Below are positions 8,741 through 14,616 of a stretch of DNA of 37,755 nt, piece after piece (position 1 is the stretch's first letter; the number at the start of each line of letters is the position of its first letter). The translations under genes and the position numbers were made by a program. This DNA is from a virus. Location of the stretch: positions 1 to 37,755 of the IMG/VR virus record IMGVR_UViG_3300036859_000158. The stretch is one strand, 5' to 3'. The notes below the pieces were generated by a model. It was not told the DNA's origin. It saw nothing but the letters and a program-made list of their open reading frames with translations, and did not search any database.

Positions 8741-8815
8741 CGTTATCCGTTAATCGTTAAACGTTCAACGTCCAGGATCTTCACGAATAACGAATAACGA
8801 TGAACGATGAACGTC
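8741..8815. repeat. AACG-stutter repeat (copy 1)
   Basis: This AT-richer spacer is made of near-tandem 7-8 base units such as CGTTAAT and CGAATAA and their complements, with the two halves partly inverted, so it can fold on itself. The same family occurs at 22657-22686 and 23954-23983. It fills the whole gap between the tail-tube gene and the ribosome-binding site of the chaperone gene. Confidence 0.7.
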
Positions 8816-8816
8816 C

Positions 8817-9299
8817 TTACGCGAACGTGCCGCGCGTGACGACGCCGGTCGCCTGCAGCTCGAAGCTGATGCCGGCCACATCGTCCAGCGGGCTATCCAC
8901 GGAGTAGCTCGTGACCCAGCACTCGACGCTGTACTTCACCTTGCCCGTGGTGCCGCCCTCCGGGCCGTACTCCAGACTCTTCGTGTTCGCGTTGTCCCCG
9001 ATGTCATCCGACAGGATCACATCGATGGCCGGGTCGAACCGCCCCTCGCCGGAGAAGGTCGCATCGCGCAGGCCCGGGATGTACGTCTTCTCGTTGAGGC
9101 CGAAGACCGTCGTCTCCGCCATCTCCCGCAGCCGCTCAAACGACGCGCTGTTGAGAAACGCCGTGATGTCGGTCAATGTGCCCGCGCCGTTGTCCAGCTT
9201 GACGACCGTGTTCTTGCCGTGGGTGAAGGCCCCGAGCAGCGGCACCAGCCACGGCAGCCAGAGCCACGCACTGTTCAACCAACTGAGTAGCCTCGTCAT
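8817..9299 (-). CDS. Tail tube protein paralogue with hydrophobic N-terminus
   Basis: The product has 160 residues. From residue about 24 on it aligns with the start of the neighbouring tail protein: H-G-K-N-T, a F-L-N-x-x-x-F-E-x-x-R-E segment, then G-L-R-D-A-T-F-S and the motif Y-S-V-D-S-P-L-D-D-V near its end. This marks it as a tail tube subunit of the same family. The first 23 residues are extra: L/W-rich and membrane-like. The ATG at 9299 has an AGGAGG site 4 bases upstream, so the extension appears genuinely translated. Confidence 0.75.
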   Translation of the reverse strand: MTRLLSWLNSAWLWLPWLVPLLGAFTHGKNTVVKLDNGAGTLTDITAFLNSASFERLREMAETTVFGLNEKTYIPGLRDATFSGEGRFDPAIDVILSDDIGDNANTKSLEYGPEGGTTGKVKYSVECWVTSYSVDSPLDDVAGISFELQATGVVTRGTFA

Positions 9300-9326
9300 A
9301 GGTCCTCCTTGTTGTCGCCGTTGTCC

Positions 9327-10040
9327 TTACTTCCGCCCGAAGCCCACCACGAACGTCACCGAGCCCACACCCGTGACCGTGAGCGTGTAGCGCGTGTACT
9401 GGCGCACCGTGCCGGTGATCGCCACGCGCTCCTTGGCCGGCGCCCCCGTGACCGTCGCGAACGTCAGGATGTCCGCCCAGGCCACGGCGTCCGCCGAGTC
9501 CTGGATCTTCACGACGATGTTCGTGAAGCCGGAGTAAGCCGTCACTTGCAGATAGCCGTGCCCGCCGTTCGTCGTGGCCGCGCCATTGTTCTGCGCGGCG
9601 CCGTTCTGGTTGGCGGTCTCCGCACCGAGCGCGTGATGGCTCACCACGGCTTCGCGCCCGACCTTGGATTGCAGCTCGCAAGAGACCCCCACCACGTCGT
9701 CGAGCGGTGAATCCACGGAATAGTTCGTCTCCAGCGCGTCGAAGCCGGAGCCCCGCTTCCCGACCGCGTCGCCCTCCGGCCAGAGCAGCCAGATGCTGCT
9801 GGCGTCCTGCCCCAGGATCGTGGAGAGCTGCTCATCCACGGCGGCGGCCGCGCCATCGAAGCGGCCCTCGAGCGAGAACGTCGCGTCCCGCAGCCCGGCG
9901 AGGTAGGTCTTGTCGTCCTTCCCGTAGGTCGTCGACTCCCCCGTCTCGCGCACGTTCTCAAAGCCCGACTGGTTTAAGAAGCCGGTCAAATCGAACCCGT
10001 TCGCGTAGATCTTGGTGTTCTTGCCGTGGACGAATGCCAT
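9327..10040 (-). CDS. Major tail tube protein
   Basis: The 237-residue product has two parts. Residues 1-130 are the tail-tube domain (A-F-V-H-G-K-N-T start, T-Y-L-A-G-L-R-D-A-T-F-S, then Y-S-V-D-S-P-L-D-D-V). Residues about 150-237 form a Thr/Val-rich Ig-like domain of the kind displayed on the outside of siphovirus tails. The ATG at 10040 follows AAGGAG at a spacing of 8. The gene sits between head-completion genes and the shorter paralogue. Confidence 0.8.
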   Translation of the reverse strand: MAFVHGKNTKIYANGFDLTGFLNQSGFENVRETGESTTYGKDDKTYLAGLRDATFSLEGRFDGAAAAVDEQLSTILGQDASSIWLLWPEGDAVGKRGSGFDALETNYSVDSPLDDVVGVSCELQSKVGREAVVSHHALGAETANQNGAAQNNGAATTNGGHGYLQVTAYSGFTNIVVKIQDSADAVAWADILTFATVTGAPAKERVAITGTVRQYTRYTLTVTGVGSVTFVVGFGRK

Positions 10041-10042
10041 CG

Positions 10043-10261
10043 TTATTTCTCCTTCCGCCGGCGAGAGGACTGAGGGCTGAGTGCTGAGGACTGAGCCTCA
10101 GTCCTCAGTCCTGAGTCCTCAGTACTATTCGCGAGGCCAGCGGCGCCCCACGCCTGGCCGACTGGATCCGGCACGTCATAGGTCTTGCCGGCCTCGAAGC
10201 GCTGGCGCGTCCGGCCGTCGTTCACGCTGTCCTCATGATCTGCGCGCATCGTCACCAGCAT
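10043..10261 (-). CDS. Small head-tail region protein with repeat-derived C-terminus
   Basis: The product has 72 residues. Residues 1-45 look like an ordinary small phage protein with a K-T-Y-D-V-P-D motif of the type seen in short proteins of the head-tail region. From about residue 46 the code runs into the CTGAG repeat at 10065-10125, so the tail reads as Ser/Gln/Leu-rich low-complexity sequence before stopping. The original stop was probably lost when the repeat arrived. Function unknown. Confidence 0.6.
   Translation of the reverse strand: MLVTMRADHEDSVNDGRTRQRFEAGKTYDVPDPVGQAWGAAGLANSTEDSGLRTEAQSSALSPQSSRRRKEK
10065..10125. repeat. CTGAGGACTGAG palindromic repeat (copy 1)
   Basis: Repeated units of GAGGACTGAG and GTGCTGAG are followed by their inverse complements (CTCAGTCCTCAGTCC), giving a long imperfect hairpin. 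Further copies are at 12190-12250 and 15490-15563. This copy lies inside the 3' end of the small head-tail gene on the minus strand. Confidence 0.8.
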
Positions 10262-10274
10262 CGTCTCCTCCTGG

Positions 10275-10302
10275 GTAGGGGCACGGCATGCCGTGCCCCT
10301 AC
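10275..10302. repeat. GTAGGGG palindrome (copy 1)
   Basis: This is a perfect 28-bp inverted repeat with ends GTAGGGGCACGGC and its complement. It lies in the 45-bp gap between two minus-strand genes. Related palindromes with the same GTAGGGGC ends but different centres are at 17128-17154 and 19499-19527. Palindromes of this form are common between genes in many GC-rich environmental bacteria. Confidence 0.8.
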
Positions 10303-10306
10303 AATT

Positions 10307-10765
10307 TCATGCCGCAGTCCTCGCCACCACGTATTCGATCTCGGCCGTGAGCTCGAAGTAGGCGTGGGGCCTCGCCACCACCGCGGCTTCGTCCGTGGCG
10401 ATCTCGGTCACGCGCGTCACGAGCGCCAGGCCGGACCACTCCTCGTCCTGATAGAGCGCGCGGATCACGTCCGCGATCGCACGGTTCACGGCGACGCGCC
10501 GGTTCTCCTCGTCCATTACCCAGCCGATCACGATGACCGTGAGCACAGCCTTGACCTGCTGGTAGGTTGTGGGGGGGCGCCGTTCGATGCCTTCGATGAC
10601 ACCGTAGACGGGCCGGTCCTTCGCCAGCTCTTCGGCCTCGTCATAGTTCTTCCAGTCCCGCACGACATCTCCAGGCGTGAACCAGTAGGTCGCGCCCGCC
10701 GTGATGCCGGCCAGGCGGCTCTTGACGGCCGCCAGGATCTGCTCTCTGATGGGCTCCGTGGCCAT
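10307..10765 (-). CDS. Tail terminator / minor tail protein-like
   Basis: The 152-residue protein starts with a helix (P-I-R-E-Q-I-L-A-A-V), then mixed alpha/beta sequence with strands around V-K-A-V-L-T-V-I-V-I-G and E-L-T-A-E-I-E-Y-V. Length, fold pattern and position between the tail-completion and tail-tube genes match tail terminator (gpU-like) proteins of siphoviruses. The assignment is inferred mainly from gene order. Confidence 0.6.
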   Translation of the reverse strand: MATEPIREQILAAVKSRLAGITAGATYWFTPGDVVRDWKNYDEAEELAKDRPVYGVIEGIERRPPTTYQQVKAVLTVIVIGWVMDEENRRVAVNRAIADVIRALYQDEEWSGLALVTRVTEIATDEAAVVARPHAYFELTAEIEYVVARTAA

Positions 10766-11254
10766 TTACGTGCCCTTCAACGTCTCTTCAAGAATCCGTC
10801 CCAGGCGCGCGCGCGCCGCCGGCGCGGCCTCTGCCAGAGCCGGGCCCATGAACGGGCGCTTGGGCATGCGGATCGCCGGGATCCTGGCCGATCGCGCGAA
10901 GACCACTTGGCCGCCCACGAAGAAGCGCAGCGCCTTCGCGTGGCGCGGCCGCACGGTGTGGGCCTTGATCGAGCCGCCCTCCTCGTGGATCCGTGCATAC
11001 ACGGCCTTCGCCCCCAGCGTGCCTTCCGCGCCGGTCGCGGTCTGCGCGACCTTCGGCGGCCCGATCGAGCGGCGGAGGTGCCCCGAGCGCACGCGCAGCA
11101 CGTCGCCGGAAACCTTCTTGCTCGCCCGCGCCCACACATCCTTCATGATCTCCTTCATCGCACCCCCGAGCGCCGGGCGGAGCTTCCGCAGCGCCGCCTT
11201 GAGCTGCGGCCCCGGTGTGGACACAATGCCGACTCTGATTGCCAGCTCCGCCAT
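10766..11254 (-). CDS. Head-tail joining protein, HK97 gp10-like
   Basis: The open frame extends to 11350, but its first 32 codons come from the repeat at 11287-11378. The ATG at 11254 follows GAGGG and gives a 162-residue protein. A central basic segment (R-S-G-H-L-R-R-S-I) followed by Y-A-R-I-H-E-E-G-G and a C-terminal P-K-R-P-F-M-G-P-A-L are hallmarks of the HK97 gp10 family of tail-completion proteins. It is one base from the next gene. Confidence 0.8.
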   Translation of the reverse strand: MAELAIRVGIVSTPGPQLKAALRKLRPALGGAMKEIMKDVWARASKKVSGDVLRVRSGHLRRSIGPPKVAQTATGAEGTLGAKAVYARIHEEGGSIKAHTVRPRHAKALRFFVGGQVVFARSARIPAIRMPKRPFMGPALAEAAPAARARLGRILEETLKGT

Positions 11255-11286
11255 CAGACCCTCGTCGCAAGCTGTCGTTGCGCCTG

Positions 11287-11378
11287 TGTCATTGCGAGGC
11301 CAAGCCGAAGCAATCTCGTCAGAGGTTGCCGCGTCGCGGACTCCTCGCAACGACAGCGAGGCTGCGCTCGCAATGACA
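11287..11378. repeat. TGTCATTGCGAGG repeat (copy 1)
   Basis: This is a 92-bp element bounded by TGTCATTGCGAGG and its inverse complement, with an inner GAAGCAATCTC and the inverse-type GTTGCCGCG part. Other copies are at 12003-12087 and 15237-15329. Elements with these ends are widespread intergenic repeats in unrelated bacteria. It fills the gap between the connector gene and the gp10-like gene. Confidence 0.8.
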
Positions 11379-11394
11379 CGTCGCTAGTCATGTC

Positions 11395-11970
11395 TCACAC
11401 CCTCGTCAGCCGGAAGGCGTCCAGGATCTCGCGGACCGCGTCAAGCCGGCTGCGCTGATACGTCGTGATGGAGCCGTCTGCGATCGACTTGCTCTGCACG
11501 CCCAACAGCGCCTTATCCCCCAGATCCCGCGTGAGCCACACGAGCTCGATCGCGGCCTCTTCCAGCAGCTTGAGCGCGCCAGAGCCCGCCGCGAAGCCAC
11601 CCACATACACGATCTTGAGGTTTCTGATTCCGCCCGTGGTCGAGTGCTCATCGAAGCGCACCAGCCCCGCGTCCTCGTTCTCCAGCACATAGTCGGTGTT
11701 GTTCACCAACAGGGTATCGGCGCCGTACACCCGGTCCGGATCGTCATGGATCGTCGTGATCGAGGCGACCGGCGGGTTCTTCACCAGCACCATCGGCTGC
11801 CCCGCGCGCAGGCTGTGATACTCCGTGAACGTCGCCGGCTCGAGCGCACGGTTGCAATACTCCCGACAGAACTGATCCACCAGAGCGATCAGCCGCGCCA
11901 GCTCGGCGTCATGCCCCGTGCCCGTGACGTTCTTGAACGCCTTGACGGTCGCCAATGTGGTCAGTGACAT
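11395..11970 (-). CDS. Head-tail connector protein, gp6-like
   Basis: The 191-residue protein has a helical N-terminus with the pattern L-A-x-L-I-A-L-V-D-Q-F-C-R-E-Y-C-N-R, typical of the gp6/gp15 adaptor family, then a beta-hairpin region (P-P-V-A-S-I-T-T-I-H) and a C-terminal helix ending V-R-E-I-L-D-A-F-R. Such adaptors form the ring below the portal. The gene order (capsid, small capsid protein, adaptor, gp10-like, terminator, tail tube) fits. Confidence 0.8.
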   Translation of the reverse strand: MSLTTLATVKAFKNVTGTGHDAELARLIALVDQFCREYCNRALEPATFTEYHSLRAGQPMVLVKNPPVASITTIHDDPDRVYGADTLLVNNTDYVLENEDAGLVRFDEHSTTGGIRNLKIVYVGGFAAGSGALKLLEEAAIELVWLTRDLGDKALLGVQSKSIADGSITTYQRSRLDAVREILDAFRLTRV

Positions 11971-12002
11971 TTAAGGCGCCTCCGTCTCTCTGTTGTTGCC
12001 TC

Positions 12003-12087
12003 TGTCATTGCGAGCGCAGCGAAGCAATCTCGACCGAGGTTGCCGCGTCGCGGACTCCTCGCAACGACACGCGCGCTCGCAATGACA
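12003..12087. repeat. TGTCATTGCGAG repeat (copy 2)
   Basis: This 85-bp element has the same TGTCATTGCGAG ends and the same core (GAAGCAATCTC and GTTGCCGCGTCGCGGACTCC) as the copy 700 bases to the left, in the same orientation. It lies between the connector gene and a small Lys-rich reading frame. Confidence 0.8.
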
Positions 12088-12094
12088 ATCGCGC

Positions 12095-12181
12095 TCACGC
12101 CTTCTTTTCCTTGGCGGGCGGGGGGCCGCCCTTGTTCGAGGACGGCCCCTTCGCCTTCTTGTTCGGATGCGGCTTCTTCAT
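12095..12181 (-). CDS. Possible 28-residue Lys/Pro-rich peptide
   Basis: The frame from the ATG at 12181 encodes 28 residues, almost all Lys, Pro, Gly, Ser and Ala, starting M-K-K-P-H-P-N-K-K. A GGAAGGG stretch abuts the start codon. It lies between two repeats. A very basic peptide inside the head operon could bind DNA or the capsid interior, but it may also be untranslated sequence. Low confidence. Confidence 0.3.
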   Translation of the reverse strand: MKKPHPNKKAKGPSSNKGGPPPAKEKKA

Positions 12182-12189
12182 CCCTTCCA

Positions 12190-12250
12190 GTGCTGAGTGC
12201 TGAGGACTGAGTGCTGAGCCTCAGTCCTCATGCCTCAGTCCTCAGTCCTC
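12190..12250. repeat. CTGAGGACTGAG palindromic repeat (copy 2)
   Basis: Tandem GTGCTGAG and GAGGACTGAG units are followed by inverse CTCAGTCCTC units, giving an imperfect long hairpin. It ends right at the stop of the capsid-associated gene, between it and the Lys-rich reading frame. Confidence 0.8.
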
Positions 12251-12251
12251 G

Positions 12252-12695
12252 CTATGGCGTCTGCGTCGCGCCAGCCGGCTGGTGCCGCGCGTGCATGCGC
12301 ACGATGCTCGCCGAGCCCGGCGTGCCGACCGTGTGCGTGCCCGTGATGTTCCAGACCACGCGGATGTAGCGCTTGGCGCCGATGTACCCGACCTTGTACG
12401 TCAGCTCGTCCTCGGCCGGATCGTCGATCAGCGCGAACTCGCCGCTGCCGGCCCCGGTCTCGCCAAGCATGTCCGCGTCCGCCACGTCCGTATAGGTCGA
12501 ATCGTCGTCGCTCTCCTCCAGCTCGAGCGCGATCTTCACGGTGCCCGAGAGCGTGTCCCCGGAGAGGCCCACGTTCGCGATGACCTCCGCCCCCTCGTAC
12601 CCTTGCAGGTCCACGCCCGTGCCGTTCGCGTCCGCCGTGCGGTTGGCCGCCTTCAACGACGTCACGGCGCTCATCAGATTGTGAATGTCCTTCAT
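12252..12695 (-). CDS. Capsid-associated (decoration-type) protein
   Basis: The ATG at 12695 follows AAAGGAG; the longer open frame upstream is Arg-rich shadow of the capsid gene. The 147-residue, acidic, beta-rich product contains V-D-L-Q-G-Y-E-G-A, I-A-L-E-L-E-E-S-D-D-D-S and a V-V-W-N-I-T-G strand. This pattern is common in small proteins that follow the major capsid gene in siphophages and may decorate or stabilise the shell. The family role is not proven. Confidence 0.7.
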   Translation of the reverse strand: MKDIHNLMSAVTSLKAANRTADANGTGVDLQGYEGAEVIANVGLSGDTLSGTVKIALELEESDDDSTYTDVADADMLGETGAGSGEFALIDDPAEDELTYKVGYIGAKRYIRVVWNITGTHTVGTPGSASIVRMHARHQPAGATQTP

Positions 12696-12723
12696 GGGAT
12701 TCTCCTTTCGTCCATGCCGCCGC

Positions 12724-13902
12724 TTACGCCGCGACCTTCTGGATCCGCATCGCCTCGGCCACGACCACCTGGCCGCCCACGCGCCGCGTGAAGATGAACC
12801 GCACCTTGCCACTCGCCGCCTGCGTGAACGGATCACGCAGCACGGTCATCGTCCTGCGGTCCACGATGTCGTAGCCCCGCCGGTAGTCGCCGAAGATGAT
12901 CGGCTTCGCGTTGGCCGCAATGGCGTCGAGGTCCGGCGCCTCGAAGATCGGATAGCCCAGCAGCATGGACGGCTGCCCGGCCATGATGCCCATCTGCCAG
13001 AGATACTGGTTTTGCGTATCCTTGAGCTTGCGGACCGCGCCGATCGTGGCACGCCGCATGAGGAACGCCGCACGGCTAGCGTAGCCCTGCTTGACCGCGT
13101 AGGTGAGATCGATGACCCCATCCGCTTTGATCAGCGAGGCATCGCCGGAGTTCGTGAGGCCGACCGCCGCGTTCGTGATGATCCCTTCCGGCTGGCCCAC
13201 GGCCGTGCCGACGGCGAAGGCTTTGCCCTCGGCCACGCCGAACTGCTCGGTGGCCTCCATGGCGAGCTCCGCCTCCAGGTTGAAGTCGCTGTCCTCGAGC
13301 TCCGCCGTGGACACGTCCACCATGGCGTACAGCTCATGGACCGGCAGCTCCTCCACGCCGAAGGTGAGCCCCGTGGTCTCCGTCTTGGTCCCGGTCTCCG
13401 CCGCCCACTTCGCGGCGAACGTGCCGGTGCGCTTGCGGCTCTTCACCGAGCGCTGGCTCGTGGTGCGCACGCGCGCCAGCCCCCGGATCGGCGTGAATTC
13501 CACGATCCCCTTGATGATCTCACTCGTGATCTCCGGGGACGCCAGGAACCCCGCGGCCGTCTCGTCCATGGTCGTGAGCGCCTTCGCCTCCCCCGGCTCG
13601 CCGCGCCTGAGGTACTGCCGGTCCTCCGGCGTGACCCCGGCCAGCCCATGGCGGCACCAGCTCATGAATGCCTGGTGCGCCTTGCTGGCGGGCCGATCCG
13701 GATCGCGCTCCGGGCGCTCAAGCGCCGGGCGCTTCAGCTTCACATCGATCTCGTCCAGGCGGTCCTGGAGCTTTTGCATCTTCTCGGTCCACTCCTTCTG
13801 CGTGTTCTTCCCGGCCTCGATGAGCCGGTCGTTCTCCTCGCGCAGTTGCTTGACGAGGCCGGCCTGCTCCTCGATCAACGCTTTGATCTCTTCTGGTGTC
13901 AT
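12724..13902 (-). CDS. Major capsid protein, HK97 gp5 family
   Basis: The ATG at 13902 overlaps the protease stop as ATGA and follows GGAGG. The product has 392 residues. Residues 1-60 are a Glu/Lys-rich coiled coil, the delta (scaffolding) domain removed by the protease. The fold region starts near 110 with G-F-L-A-S-P-E-I and includes L-L-G-Y-P-I-F-E-A-P-D and I-I-F-G-D-Y-R-R-G-Y, typical of HK97-type capsids. A Mu-type gpT capsid would be expected with Mu replication genes, so this head is of different origin. Confidence 0.93.
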   Translation of the reverse strand: MTPEEIKALIEEQAGLVKQLREENDRLIEAGKNTQKEWTEKMQKLQDRLDEIDVKLKRPALERPERDPDRPASKAHQAFMSWCRHGLAGVTPEDRQYLRRGEPGEAKALTTMDETAAGFLASPEITSEIIKGIVEFTPIRGLARVRTTSQRSVKSRKRTGTFAAKWAAETGTKTETTGLTFGVEELPVHELYAMVDVSTAELEDSDFNLEAELAMEATEQFGVAEGKAFAVGTAVGQPEGIITNAAVGLTNSGDASLIKADGVIDLTYAVKQGYASRAAFLMRRATIGAVRKLKDTQNQYLWQMGIMAGQPSMLLGYPIFEAPDLDAIAANAKPIIFGDYRRGYDIVDRRTMTVLRDPFTQAASGKVRFIFTRRVGGQVVVAEAMRIQKVAA

Positions 13903-14606
13903 GTGGTCCTCCTTGTCGCTACGATGTGCTTCAGGTCCTCGATCATGGATGCGAACGACTGGCGCAGGGCCGGGTCGTCGAGTGAAAACGGCGGAGTGGC
14001 CGGAGCCGGCTCCGCTGATGCCAAGAGTGAGAGGAGCGCCGTCTTGGCCGACGGATGCTCCTGAAAATATGATTGCACGGCCGCGCAGAGCCCTGGATCG
14101 TCGGCCTGACAGAGCTCGCCGAACAGGTCCTTGAGCGCGGCGATGCGGGCGAGCGGATGCATGGCCCAGGTCACGGGCGAGATCTCCCAGAGCTTGATCT
14201 CCTGGATCCGCCACACGCCGGCGTTCTTGTCGATCTCCCACTTGATCCGGTCAAAGCCGATGCTCATCTCGGTGACGACCTCGTCCGCGATCAGGGTGGC
14301 CACGTCGCGCCCGACGGCCGTGTCCGAGATCCGCGCGCGAAAGGCGAGCCCGGTCGCGTCTTCGGCCAGCTCCAGCGGGCGGCCAATCGGGAGCCAGTCG
14401 TAGCGGTGCAGCGCCAGCACCTTGATCCGATTGGCGCCGGACGGCCCCCACTCCTGGATCGTCTTGGCAAACGCGCCCGGCAGGATGACGTCCGGCGGGT
14501 CCCCGTCATCTGGGACGTTGAAGATCGCGGCATGGCCCGTGAAGAGCCACCCCTCGCCGTCCTGCTCGATGGCTTTGCGCGTCAGCGGATAGGCTTTCCG
14601 TTTCAT
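13899..14606 (-). CDS. HK97-type prohead protease
   Basis: The 235-residue serine protease cleaves the capsid delta domain during maturation. Catalytic residues are visible: His67 in L-A-L-H-R-Y-D-W and Ser115 in E-M-S-I-G-F-D, followed by L-W-E-I-S-P-V-T-W-A. This arrangement is that of family S78 (HK97 gp4). The start at 14606 follows AGGAGG. The C-terminal 70 residues are variable and may act as a scaffold. It overlaps the capsid gene by 4 bases. Confidence 0.92.
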   Translation of the reverse strand: MKRKAYPLTRKAIEQDGEGWLFTGHAAIFNVPDDGDPPDVILPGAFAKTIQEWGPSGANRIKVLALHRYDWLPIGRPLELAEDATGLAFRARISDTAVGRDVATLIADEVVTEMSIGFDRIKWEIDKNAGVWRIQEIKLWEISPVTWAMHPLARIAALKDLFGELCQADDPGLCAAVQSYFQEHPSAKTALLSLLASAEPAPATPPFSLDDPALRQSFASMIEDLKHIVATRRTT

Positions 14607-14616
14607 CGTTCCTCCT

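Noticed and set aside
12685-14064. 459-codon plus-strand open frame
   Set aside because: Antisense to the HK97 capsid gene; Arg/His/Leu-rich shadow.
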